Below, piece after piece: positions 1 to 6,742 of a stretch of DNA of 7,772 bases (position 1 is the first letter of the stretch; each line of letters starts with the position of its first letter). This stretch comes from JBHHXG01 sp046756985. Its GTDB lineage: Bacteria; Pseudomonadota; Zetaproteobacteria; Mariprofundales; Mariprofundaceae. Location: the NCBI GenBank assembly GCA_046756985.1, contig JBHHXG010000068.1, positions 1-7,772 of the forward strand. The letters are read 5' to 3'. A program made the translations under genes and the position numbers. Under the pieces are notes generated by a model. That model saw only the letters and a program-made list of their open reading frames with translations. It was not told the DNA's origin and searched no databases.

Positions 1-1
1 G

Positions 2-817
2 CTCATGCTGGATTTCCTTCAACTGCTCGTGCAGGAAAAACTTGCGCTGCTGCTCGGACACCCGCTCATCGATATTCTCCCGGATGCGCCGCTGCACCTT
101 GCTGACATTCAGCTCCCGTTTCAGCAGGGTAATGACCTTCTTCAAGCGGTCGAAAATCGGGTAGGTCTCAAGAATATCCTGCAACTCCTCACGACCTGCC
201 GTAGTCAGACTGGCAGCAAAGTCAGCCAGACGGTTCGGCTCATCGATGCTGAAACGGGAAGCAAACAAGCGAAGCTCCTCTTCGTAGAGAGGATTGTGCT
301 TGAGCAATTCCTTGATCGTGTTGATGATGGCCACCGTGTAGGCACGCAGCTCGATGTTATCCCGATATGACGTTTCGGTGTGATAATACACACGTGCCCG
401 CAAAGGGGGCTCGTGTGTCAGAAACGATTCAATACGGAAGCGCCGTATACATTCGACAACCAGATGCAGACCATGCCCCTCGATTTCGACAGCCTTGACC
501 ACCTTGGCCACAACACCCACTGTATACAGGTTTTCCGGCGTAAAAGGAGCTTCCTCGTCGCGCACCAGCACCAGACCGATATGCTGCTGTTTCTGTTCGG
601 CTGCCTGGCGAACGCTCTGGGTCATCTCCTCGCCTTCATATACCAGCGGCACAACAAGGCCGGGAAACAATGGCCGGTTGGAAAGAGGCAAAATAGTCAG
701 ATGTGGCGGCAATACATCGTCGGCTCTGACCAGTGCCGCCTGATGAGCTTCGTCTTCTTTTACGTTATCATCGGCATCAATAATTTCCGGGTCATGGATT
801 GTTTCATTCATGTCCAT
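2..817 (-). CDS. lon: ATP-dependent protease Lon, N-terminal part (runs off left edge)
   Basis: This is the first 272 codons of a Lon protease, the cytoplasmic AAA+ serine protease that degrades misfolded and short-lived regulatory proteins. The reading frame is open from ATG at 817 to the left edge. After an acidic leader of about 35 residues comes the LON substrate-binding domain, opening with LPPHLTILPLSNRPLFPG (about residues 36-53). The visible part ends in the coiled-coil stretch that precedes the ATPase core, with RKFFLHEQLKEIQHE, close to the family's conserved R-x-F/Y-x-L-x-EQLKxIQ motif. The ATPase and Ser-Lys protease domains lie outside the window. No Shine-Dalgarno precedes ATG817 or the second in-frame ATG at 811, and a sigma-32-like -10 element lies directly against the start. 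The first codons are therefore uncertain: the mRNA may be leaderless or translation may begin further in. The identification itself is firm. htpX is divergent across an 89-nt gap. Confidence 0.95.
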   Translation of the reverse strand, partial: MDMNETIHDPEIIDADDNVKEDEAHQAALVRADDVLPPHLTILPLSNRPLFPGLVVPLVYEGEEMTQSVRQAAEQKQQHIGLVLVRDEEAPFTPENLYTVGVVAKVVKAVEIEGHGLHLVVECIRRFRIESFLTHEPPLRARVYYHTETSYRDNIELRAYTVAIINTIKELLKHNPLYEEELRLFASRFSIDEPNRLADFAASLTTAGREELQDILETYPIFDRLKKVITLLKRELNVSKVQRRIRENIDERVSEQQRKFFLHEQLKEIQHE

Positions 818-847
818 TATGTAGGGGAAAAGGGCTTTGCTTTCAAG
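818..847 (-). promoter_or_regulatory. sigma-32-like heat-shock promoter of lon
   Basis: On the minus strand CTTGAAA (847-841) is followed after 13 nt by CCCCTACATA (827-818). This is close to the sigma-32 consensus CTTGAAA / CCCCATnT with its 13-17 nt spacing, and lon is a classical heat-shock gene. The -10 element ends one base or less before the ATG at 817, so the predicted transcription start falls at about 814-810, on the first codons. That is unusual and bears on the choice of lon start. The motif match is seen directly; use by sigma-32 is inferred. Confidence 0.6.
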
Positions 848-854
848 ACTTGAA
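842..854. repeat. palindrome of two back-to-back CTTGAA elements
   Basis: TTCAAG-A-CTTGAA is a perfect inverted repeat with a one-base centre in the lon/htpX divergent region. Its left arm read on the minus strand is the core of the -35 box assigned to lon. Its right arm (849-854) is the same motif facing htpX. A -10-like ACCCATAT sits at 880-887, but the spacing of about 25 nt is too long for a standard sigma-32 promoter, so the htpX side is unproven. The palindrome could also be a repressor or activator site. Confidence 0.5.
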
Positions 855-906
855 TTTTTGCCCGGCAGACAACACATTCACCCATATGCCCCGCAAGGAG
901 AGTGAC

Positions 907-1815
907 ATGCGCTGGATGAAAGGTGTTTTTCTTTTGATTGTTGCCAACTTACTGATTTTCTTCACGTTGGTGATTACCGGCAACATCCTGATTCATTTTG
1001 TTTTGCCAGCTTTCGGCATCGACCTCAGAGGAAGCATTGCAACTTACGATTTCGCCTGGGCGCTGATATTCGGATTTGGCGGCGCCTTTATTTCGCTGCT
1101 GCTTTCCAAATTTATCGCCAAGCGCGGCATGCGCATGCAGCAGGTCACTGAGCCGTCCACGCCGAAAGAAAAACTGGTATTTGAAACCGTGCAACAGCTT
1201 GCCGAACGCGAAGGCATCAAGATGCCGGAGGTCTGGGTTTACTGGGATGATGTGCCAAACGCCTTTGCCACTGGACCGACACGAAACCGTGCCATGGTTG
1301 CCGTTTCTTCAGGGCTGGCAACAAATCTCAACGATAACGAACTAAAAGCCGTGCTGGCGCACGAAGTCGGCCATGTTGCCAATGGCGACATGTTGGCCAT
1401 CACGCTGCTGCAGGGATTGATGAACACCTTTGTCTATTTTATCGCGCGCATGCTCGCCCGCCCGATCATGGAACGGAACTACTGGATGGGCTTTATGGTC
1501 TATATGGCACTGCAATTCATTCTGTCGATACTTGCGATGATTCCCATCTGCTGGTTCTCACGCCGGCGGGAATTCCGTGCCGATGCCTATGCCGCACGGG
1601 CCATCGGCGCGCAGCCGATGATGAATGCGCTGGCCAAGATCGATAACCTGGCACAGCGCGCGCTCGCCGCTCAGCACCGAGAGGAAGGCATGAGCGAAGA
1701 TGCACTGGCAACCCTGAAGATTCATGGCGAAAGCCACGGCTTCGCGCACCTGTTTGCCACCCATCCGCCGATTGAGGCAAGGGTTGTAGCACTCAGAGCT
1801 TTGACCGACACATAG
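907..1815 (+). CDS. htpX: HtpX, membrane zinc metalloprotease (M48)
   Basis: HtpX is an inner-membrane M48 metalloprotease that cleaves damaged membrane proteins together with FtsH. The 302-residue product fits the family (E. coli about 293). Membrane segments lie near residues 7-33 and 48-66, and two more hydrophobic stretches lie between the catalytic motif and residue 218. The zinc motif HEVGH is at 152-156 and the third zinc ligand is E222 in RREFRADAYAA, so the active site is complete. The C-terminal HPP motif (FATHPPIEAR) is typical of M48. ATG907 is preferred because AAGGAG (895-900) stands at ideal distance. An in-frame ATG at 886 lies upstream of that site, and a longer open frame reaching 799 overlaps lon; both are less likely. 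It is divergent from lon and 22 nt upstream of the CinA-like gene, so those two plus-strand genes are probably cotranscribed. Confidence 0.95.
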   Translation: MRWMKGVFLLIVANLLIFFTLVITGNILIHFVLPAFGIDLRGSIATYDFAWALIFGFGGAFISLLLSKFIAKRGMRMQQVTEPSTPKEKLVFETVQQLAEREGIKMPEVWVYWDDVPNAFATGPTRNRAMVAVSSGLATNLNDNELKAVLAHEVGHVANGDMLAITLLQGLMNTFVYFIARMLARPIMERNYWMGFMVYMALQFILSILAMIPICWFSRRREFRADAYAARAIGAQPMMNALAKIDNLAQRALAAQHREEGMSEDALATLKIHGESHGFAHLFATHPPIEARVVALRALTDT

Positions 1816-1837
1816 CCTCGTCTAAGATGCTGACAGT

Positions 1838-2566
1838 ATGAAGCACCAAACTGCGGCTATTCTCATCATTGGCAACGAGGTGCTCTCCGGCCGCACGCGG
1901 GAAGCCAATGGCTGGCTGGCCGCGCAGAAGCTGTTTGCAAAGGGCTGCAAGCTCAATGAAATCGCAGTCGTGCCCGATATTCAGGAAACCATTGTAGAGA
2001 CGCTGAACCGCTTACGGCACAATTACGATGCCGTGATTACCAGTGGCGGCATTGGTCCTACGCATGATGACATCACCATGCAATCCGTCGCCGATGCCTT
2101 TGGCGTCGGGCTGATCGAGCACCGCTATATTGTACAACTGATGACCGAACATTACGGTGAAACGGGTATGAACGAGGGGCGCAAACGCATGACGCGCGTG
2201 CCCAAAGGTGCAACCCTGATTCGCTGTGAAAAAACCATCGCGCCGGGGGCGCACATCGGCAATGTCTATGTATTGGCTGGCGTGCCGGGTATCTTTGCTT
2301 CGCAGCTTGAAACGGTATTACCGGAGTTTGGCGATACGCCATTCATCCGCCGGGAAATCGAAGTGGAGATGGCCGAAAGCCTGTACGCAAGGCAACTGAC
2401 AGGGATTCAGCAACAATACCCCGATGTTGAGATCGGATCCTATCCAAGTCATTGCGGTCCAAAAGCTGTCGGGAAAATCTGCCTAAGTGCCCAGAATAGC
2501 GAGCAATTGCAGCTGGCCTTTGACGACGTTGCCGCCATGCTCCGCGAGATCAAGATTCAGGCCTGA
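1838..2566 (+). CDS. CinA N-terminal-type molybdopterin-binding domain protein (COG1058)
   Basis: This 242-residue protein carries the MoaB/MogA-like domain found at the N terminus of CinA. Recognisable elements are AAILIIGNEVLSGRTREANG (about residues 6-25), VITSGGIGPTHDD (about 66-78) and a second part with EIGSYPSHCGPKA. The C-terminal nicotinamide-nucleotide amidase domain of full CinA is absent, so this is the stand-alone form. Proteins of this form are usually annotated as competence/damage-inducible protein A or molybdopterin-binding protein; their true substrate is poorly defined, and the domain is related to pyrophosphatase activities on ADP-ribose-type or FAD-type substrates. The ATG at 1838 has only a weak upstream Shine-Dalgarno, and 22 nt separate it from the htpX stop, which suggests cotranscription. 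The last 10 nt overlap the tail of the convergent acetyltransferase gene. Confidence 0.85.
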   Translation: MKHQTAAILIIGNEVLSGRTREANGWLAAQKLFAKGCKLNEIAVVPDIQETIVETLNRLRHNYDAVITSGGIGPTHDDITMQSVADAFGVGLIEHRYIVQLMTEHYGETGMNEGRKRMTRVPKGATLIRCEKTIAPGAHIGNVYVLAGVPGIFASQLETVLPEFGDTPFIRREIEVEMAESLYARQLTGIQQQYPDVEIGSYPSHCGPKAVGKICLSAQNSEQLQLAFDDVAAMLREIKIQA

Positions 2567-3078
2567 TCCACCTCCAGAATCGGAATCACTTTCATCGTTT
2601 CGAACGGCGCATCGGAGAACTGTTTTTTTACCGCTACTTCATCACAGTCGGAAAACTTTGCGCAATGCACACACACCGTCCATATTTTGTGTGGCAGGCT
2701 TTCTTTTGGCACTATATCGTAGCCCATTTTCCCAAAAAATTCCGGTACATAGGTCAATGCAAACATACAGGTCACGCCGAGCCCCGCCGCCAGCTTCTCG
2801 CAGGCCTCAACCAGTAAATGTCCGATACCCGCACCCTGATGTGCAGAATCGACAGCCAGAGATCGTATTTCCGCCAGGTTTGAGCCGTATACATGGATGG
2901 ATGCGGCTCCGGACACTTCACCATCGTATTCGGCGACAACAAACTCCTGCAGATGCTGAAACAGATCATCCTCGCTGCGTGGCAGGAGAATATGCTGTTT
3001 GGCAAAGGGCTGAAGCAAGGCATGCATGACGGCAACATCCTGCGTTTCGGCCATGCGGATGCGGATCTGGTGTGGCAC
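2557..3078 (-). CDS. ArgA-like GNAT N-acetyltransferase with C-terminal cysteine cluster
   Basis: This is a 173-residue GNAT-fold acetyltransferase. The acetyl-CoA loop is QGAGIG at 81-86, after EIRSLAVDSAH, and FALTYVPEFFGKMGY is typical of the short amino-acid N-acetyltransferases that make N-acetylglutamate, the first step of arginine synthesis. The tail LPHKIW-x2-C-x2-C-x5-C-DE (Cys 136, 139 and 145) is a family hallmark as I recall it; the cysteines could bind metal or sense redox state. The start is GTG at 3078, directly after the recN stop codon. AGGAG inside the recN tail lies five bases upstream, so translation is coupled to recN. An in-frame ATG eight codons later is less well placed. 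It is the last gene of a minus-strand operon and converges on the CinA-like gene with a 10-nt overlap. The GNAT assignment is firm; the glutamate substrate is inferred from family resemblance. Confidence 0.85.
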   Translation of the reverse strand: MPHQIRIRMAETQDVAVMHALLQPFAKQHILLPRSEDDLFQHLQEFVVAEYDGEVSGAASIHVYGSNLAEIRSLAVDSAHQGAGIGHLLVEACEKLAAGLGVTCMFALTYVPEFFGKMGYDIVPKESLPHKIWTVCVHCAKFSDCDEVAVKKQFSDAPFETMKVIPILEVDQA

Positions 3079-4749
3079 TCAGGCTCCTGCTGCGGCATGG
3101 CCGCGAGCCAGCATCTTTTCAGCATGTTGCAAACTCTCCTGATTCGCGCCACCCAGCATACGGGCAACCTCTTGCAGCCGTTTGTCCGCTTTCACCGTCC
3201 CCAGATGCGTCACTGTGCGCTTGCCCTTTTGCTCCTTGCGGATGCAGACATGGTGGTCCGCGCAGGATGCCACCTGCGGCAAATGTGACACCACCAATAC
3301 CTGTCGCTCATTCCCCATGGCCGCCAGCAGTTCGCCGACACACCACGCTGTCTCGCCACCAATGCCGGTATCCACTTCATCAAATACGGCTACGCCCGGT
3401 GCATCAGCCAATGCCCCGCAACCTTTGAGCGCCAGCACAAAGCGCGACAACTCGCCACCGGAGGCCACGGAAGCCAGAGGGCGGAATGGCTCGCCCGGAT
3501 TGGACATCACCATGATGCTCACCGTATCCCAGCCGTGTGCCGTCCAGGCGGAAGTCTCCACCTCGGCATCAACATCCACCCTGACCTGCATACCCTTCAG
3601 GGCCAGCCGATCCAGCACCGGGCGCAGGGCATCGGCGAGCTGCTGGCCTGCCTGGCAACGCGCATCCGAAAGCGCCTGTGCATGCCGCCGATAATCGGAT
3701 TCCGCTGCTTTGCATTGCTTCTGCAGCTCATCTTCATCCCATTCCGCGGTATCCAGACGCGACACCTTGGCCTCCCAGTCCATGAGCAGAGCAAGCAGTC
3801 CGGCCTCATCGACCTGATGACGCCGCATCGCTTCATGCAGGTCCATCAGTCTCTCTTCGTTCCTGCGCAGGGTGGTCTCATCAAAGCGGGTATCCAGCAC
3901 ATCGCGGAGATTCGGGCCCAACTCTCCAAGGATGGCATCCATCTGATCCAGCAGCCCATGACTTTCACGCAGACCATCGTGAAGCTCGCTTACCGCTGCA
4001 ATATCCTGACTGGCCTGCGCCAGCAATGAACGCACATTGGTCTCATCATCTTCCAGTAACTGCAATGCGCTGGCCGCTGCCTGCTGAATTTGCGCATAAT
4101 GCCGCCCGGCCTCAACCTCGGCCTGCAGATGCGCTTCCAGCCCTTCTTCCGGTTCAAGTGCCTGCAGGCGTTTCAGCTCTTCGCGCAGCCAGGCCTCCTG
4201 CCGCAGTGCTTCGTCCCGATCCGTCTGCAATATCTCCAGTTGCTTCTTAATGCCAGACCGGCTCCGGTATGCGCCCTGTACCGCTTCCAGCGCACCATCC
4301 GGCAATCGCGAATCAAGCAGATTGCGCTGGAACTCCTGTCGCATCAGCGCCTGATGTTCGTGCTGACCATGCAGATCAAGGCAAACATCGCCAATCTGCT
4401 GCAGCAACTTCAGCGGTACGGGCGTGCCGTTGATATAGGCACGCGAGCGTCCGTCGGCCGTAATGACGCGCCGTATGATCAGCACCTCGCCTGTCTCCAT
4501 ATCCTGTTCCTGCAATAAGGGAACAAGGCGTTGATCATCCCCGGACAGGGTGGCAATCACTTCAGCCCGCTCGGCCCCATGCCGCACCCAATCGCTGCTG
4601 GCTCGTGCGCCGAAGGCAGCTCCCAGCGCATCGACAAGAATAGACTTGCCTGCACCGGTTTCCCCTGTAAAAACAGTCATGCCGTTTGAAAACGAAATCT
4701 GCACTTCTTCGATCAGCGCAAACTGACGTACTGTGAGTTCATCCAGCAT
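3079..4749 (-). CDS. recN: DNA repair protein RecN (SMC-like ATPase)
   Basis: RecN is an SMC-like ATPase that acts early in double-strand-break repair by holding DNA ends for RecA recombination. The 556-residue length matches E. coli (553). It opens with MLDELTVRQFALIEEV, followed by Walker A GETGAGKS at 29-36 and the motif DLHGQHEHQ typical of RecN. A long glutamine- and leucine-rich coiled coil fills the middle. The signature motif SGGELSRF begins at S430, and Walker B with VFDEVDTGIGG has D457-E458 as the catalytic pair. All ATPase motifs are intact. The gene starts three bases after the nadK stop without a strong Shine-Dalgarno, so translation is probably coupled to nadK. Its stop is followed immediately by the GTG of the acetyltransferase. 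I see no LexA box near it; transcription presumably comes from upstream of the cytochrome gene. Confidence 0.97.
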   Translation of the reverse strand: MLDELTVRQFALIEEVQISFSNGMTVFTGETGAGKSILVDALGAAFGARASSDWVRHGAERAEVIATLSGDDQRLVPLLQEQDMETGEVLIIRRVITADGRSRAYINGTPVPLKLLQQIGDVCLDLHGQHEHQALMRQEFQRNLLDSRLPDGALEAVQGAYRSRSGIKKQLEILQTDRDEALRQEAWLREELKRLQALEPEEGLEAHLQAEVEAGRHYAQIQQAAASALQLLEDDETNVRSLLAQASQDIAAVSELHDGLRESHGLLDQMDAILGELGPNLRDVLDTRFDETTLRRNEERLMDLHEAMRRHQVDEAGLLALLMDWEAKVSRLDTAEWDEDELQKQCKAAESDYRRHAQALSDARCQAGQQLADALRPVLDRLALKGMQVRVDVDAEVETSAWTAHGWDTVSIMVMSNPGEPFRPLASVASGGELSRFVLALKGCGALADAPGVAVFDEVDTGIGGETAWCVGELLAAMGNERQVLVVSHLPQVASCADHHVCIRKEQKGKRTVTHLGTVKADKRLQEVARMLGGANQESLQHAEKMLARGHAAAGA

Positions 4750-4752
4750 GAG

Positions 4753-5610
4753 CTATTGGTCCGCTTGCCCTGCCCAATGCAATTTGCTCCGCAGCACCTC
4801 GTAATAGTGACGGCCGGGAAGGTAGACCAGCGAAATCGTGCCCGCCTTTTTGACGACAATCTGGTCGCCTTTTTGCAGCTCCATGTGTTCCTGCCCATCG
4901 AGATTCAGGGCGGCCAGTGCAGGGCTGTCTGTCAGGGTCAGCTCAATGCTGTCCTCCGCCGGCACAACAATCGGGCGGTTGGACAGCGTGTGCGGACAAA
5001 TCGGGACAACGCTGATGGCATTAATTTCAGGATGCACAATAGGACCACCAGACGAAAGGGCATATGCGGTGGAGCCTGCCGGCGTGGCGAGCACAAGACC
5101 ATCGGCCCGCAGCCGGAACACAAACTGGCCGCGTACCTGCATCTCAAATTCGATCATGCGTGGATGGTCATTGCGCTGCAGCACCACATCGTTCATGGCG
5201 TAGCCGGTGTTCAGGGATTTCCCCTGGCGCAGGGTTTCGGCCACAAGACCCATATACAGCTTGGTCTTGATGTTGCCTTTCAGCACTTCCTCCACGACAT
5301 CAAACATGCTGCCAATCGGCGTATCGGTCAGAAAACCCAGGCGGCCGGCGTTGATGCCCAGAATCGGCGTATCATGGCCGATGAAACGGCGGCCCACGTG
5401 TAGCAGCGTACCGTCACCGCCCAGCACAACCATCAGATCAACTTCTGTGGGCATCTGCCGCAGGGGAAGGGCTTCTTCCGCCGATGTATGCTCTATTTCA
5501 GCATCCATAACGACCGTGCAGCTGCGCTGCTTCAGCCAGTCAGACAGTTCCGTAGCCAATTCAGCCGCACGCGCATCATCAGGCTTGATGGATATGCCGA
5601 TTCGCTTCAT
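4753..5610 (-). CDS. nadK: NAD kinase
   Basis: NAD kinase phosphorylates NAD to NADP using ATP and is the only route to NADP in most bacteria; it is cytoplasmic. From the chosen start the protein has 285 residues, a normal length. The GGDGT motif is at 64-68 (catalytic D66), ILGINAGRLGFLTD follows at about 83-96, and MNDVVLQR with N140-D141 contacts the substrate. The conserved loop DGLVLATPAGSTAY with SSGGP runs from about 170 to 190. ATG5610 is preferred because GAGGTGA lies just upstream and the family begins at this KRIGI-type strand. The frame stays open to 5709, but that extension lies inside the cytochrome gene. The cytochrome stop is 10 nt upstream and recN begins 3 nt downstream, so this is the second gene of a tight operon. 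Confidence 0.96.
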   Translation of the reverse strand: MKRIGISIKPDDARAAELATELSDWLKQRSCTVVMDAEIEHTSAEEALPLRQMPTEVDLMVVLGGDGTLLHVGRRFIGHDTPILGINAGRLGFLTDTPIGSMFDVVEEVLKGNIKTKLYMGLVAETLRQGKSLNTGYAMNDVVLQRNDHPRMIEFEMQVRGQFVFRLRADGLVLATPAGSTAYALSSGGPIVHPEINAISVVPICPHTLSNRPIVVPAEDSIELTLTDSPALAALNLDGQEHMELQKGDQIVVKKAGTISLVYLPGRHYYEVLRSKLHWAGQADQ

Positions 5611-5620
5611 TGGTTTCACC

Positions 5621-5887
5621 TCACCAGCCCTCAGGTTGTGTATGACACTGAAAACACTGATCCGCCTTTGTGTGTCCGGATGGCTGCGGATGCGCGCCTT
5701 GCGCATCATGGCATGTCATGCAGGCCGCACGTGAGGTCGCCTGCCGGTGAATCTCATCGTTCGGGGTAGCCTTGGTGGTCCGCTCGCTGCTGCCCAATAC
5801 CAGTGCCAGCACGACGATTCCGACAATACCGAGAAACACCATATCACGCGTGCCCGGCCGCCAGGACTTCAATTGATTCTCACCCAT
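5621..5887 (-). CDS. small membrane-anchored dihaem cytochrome c
   Basis: This 88-residue protein has a short basic N terminus, one membrane segment (about residues 16-33, MVFLGIVGIVVLALVLG) without an obvious cleavage site, and a small periplasmic part with two covalent haem motifs, CMTCH (about 56-60) and CFQCH (about 78-82). Histidines such as those in AHPQPSGH could be distal ligands. It should be a membrane-tethered electron carrier; the partner is not shown by the sequence. The GQ-free tail QPEGW recalls NapB-like and other small multihaem proteins, but I do not recognise a named family. ATG5887 has a strong GAGGAG Shine-Dalgarno. It heads the operon with nadK, recN and the acetyltransferase and is divergent from the PuuD-like membrane gene. 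Confidence 0.85.
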   Translation of the reverse strand: MGENQLKSWRPGTRDMVFLGIVGIVVLALVLGSSERTTKATPNDEIHRQATSRAACMTCHDAQGAHPQPSGHTKADQCFQCHTQPEGW

Positions 5888-6054
5888 TGTTTCTCCTCAC
5901 GCTGGCGTGTCATCGCCATTTTGCACGCTCCCCACCAGTATGCAAACTCCGCTACAAAACCCACATCTCCTTACCCCACAATTTTACTGGGTATTTCATT
6001 TGCTGCTGACTGGTTTAGGATGCGCCCCCAAGTTCATGTTTCAAGGAGAACATT
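5888..6054. promoter_or_regulatory. divergent intergenic region between cytochrome and PuuD-like genes
   Basis: These 167 nt must hold the promoters of both flanking genes. Each start has a clear Shine-Dalgarno: AAGGAG before 6055 on the plus strand, and GAGGAG before 5887 on the minus strand. I find no convincing -35/-10 pair. The best plus-strand -10 is TAGGAT (6016-6021), without a good -35. A weak inverted repeat TACCC (5972-5976) / GGGTA (5989-5993) is present. No FNR-like site was seen. Confidence 0.35.
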
Positions 6055-6645
6055 ATGAAAATCTTTACAGATCATCGCTGGACCATCGGCGCAGGGTTTG
6101 TCCTGACGCTGGTTCTTGTCGCTATCGGTGTCGAATCCACGCTGTCTTCCGGCGGCGAGTATACAGGCGTTGACCCGTACGGCTTGGCCCGCTGGGGTCA
6201 TTTCCTGGCCGGTATTACCTGGATTGGCCTGCTCTACTACTTCAACTTTGTGCAGGTGCCTTCACTGGGCGGCGTCACAGCCGAGACCAAAGCCGACCTG
6301 TTCAAGGAAGGTAGTATTGTCCGCCGCGCCCTGTGGTGGTTCCGCTGGGGTGCGATGTTCACGCTGATCTTCGGCCTGATTCTCTATGACCACCTCGGTG
6401 GCCACGGCGGCGATGCCAGCTGGGATATCCGCATTGGCGCACTGTTCGGTATCATCATGTGGTTCAATGTCTGGTTCATCATCTGGCCTGCCCAGAAGAA
6501 GGTGATCGGCATTGTTGAGGCTGATGCAGACGAAAAAGCTGCCGCTGGCAAAAAGGCGCTGATTGCATCGCGTACCAACACGCTGCTGTCGATCCCGATG
6601 CTGTTTTTCATGGCATCGAGTGCGCACTTCCCGGTGTTTGGCTGA
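6055..6645 (+). CDS. PuuD/urate-oxidase-N-like membrane protein, short form
   Basis: This 196-residue integral membrane protein resembles the membrane part of PuuD (Urate_ox_N, formerly DUF989). Hydrophobic segments lie near 11-28, 43-65, 94-112, 126-146 and 178-195. Family-like stretches are LARWGHFLAGITWIGLLYYFN (H49 shown) and SRTNTLLSIPMLFFMASSAH with H191; both histidines are candidate haem or metal ligands. Full PuuD proteins are about twice as long and carry a C-terminal cytochrome c domain, which is missing here. No purine-degradation gene is nearby, so a urate hydroxylase function should not be assumed. ATG6055 has AAGGAG seven bases upstream. A small dihaem cytochrome is encoded divergently and could be its redox partner. 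The last 15 codons, including the stop, plus the following terminator are duplicated at 7366-7474. Confidence 0.8.
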   Translation: MKIFTDHRWTIGAGFVLTLVLVAIGVESTLSSGGEYTGVDPYGLARWGHFLAGITWIGLLYYFNFVQVPSLGGVTAETKADLFKEGSIVRRALWWFRWGAMFTLIFGLILYDHLGGHGGDASWDIRIGALFGIIMWFNVWFIIWPAQKKVIGIVEADADEKAAAGKKALIASRTNTLLSIPMLFFMASSAHFPVFG

Positions 6646-6710
6646 TTTAACAGTTCACCGACCATCTCAAAGAGCGGCCCTCGGGTCGCTCTTTTTGTTT
6701 CTGCACTTTG
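6601..6710 (+). repeat. direct repeat copy 1: PuuD-like gene 3' end plus terminator
   Basis: These 110 nt recur at 7366-7474 with six substitutions and one single-base deletion. This copy holds the last codons of the PuuD-like gene, its stop codon and its terminator. It ends with TTTG, of which TTG is also the first half of the toxin promoter -35. The distance between the left ends of the two copies is 765 nt. Confidence 0.95.
6669..6696 (+). terminator. intrinsic terminator of the PuuD-like gene
   Basis: AAAGAGCGGCC (6669-6679) pairs with 6684-6694 as an 11-bp stem with one G-T wobble (6677/6686) and a four-base loop CTCG. A run of T (6692-6696) follows. It is 23 nt after the stop codon and is copied, with changes that keep it foldable, after the antitoxin gene. 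Confidence 0.9.
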
Positions 6711-6734
6711 ACAACATAGCATTATTGCTATAAT
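6708..6734 (+). promoter_or_regulatory. toxin-antitoxin promoter
   Basis: Consensus -35 TTGACA (6708-6713) and consensus -10 TATAAT (6729-6734) are separated by 15 nt. The -10 is preceded by TG-C, giving an extended -10. Transcription should start near 6741, so the toxin ATG at 6743 is at or almost at the 5' end of the mRNA. The TTG of the -35 belongs to the flanking direct repeat and the ACA to the cassette. Confidence 0.85.
6716..6731. promoter_or_regulatory. operator palindrome in the toxin-antitoxin promoter
   Basis: ATAGCA-TTAT-TGCTAT is a perfect 6-bp inverted repeat lying in the spacer and the first half of the -10 box. Its position fits autorepression by the XRE-type antitoxin encoded downstream, as known for higBA-type operons. 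Binding is inferred. Confidence 0.7.
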
Positions 6735-6742
6735 GTGGCGTG

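Noticed and set aside
5..853. Plus-strand open frames at 5-370, 380-853 and 495-743
   Set aside because: They are antisense to lon, whose minus-strand frame is continuous and gives a clear Lon N-terminal sequence.
799..906. Upstream extension of htpX to 799 or to ATG886
   Set aside because: The extension overlaps lon and lacks a ribosome site, while AAGGAG at 895-900 fits ATG907 and the HtpX N terminus.
5611..5709. N-terminal extension of NAD kinase
   Set aside because: It lies in the cytochrome gene; a good ribosome site and family length support 5610.
5621..5887. Magnetochrome or NapB-type protein
   Set aside because: It has two CxxCH motifs in a small tethered protein, but spacing and surrounding residues do not match those families well enough to name one.
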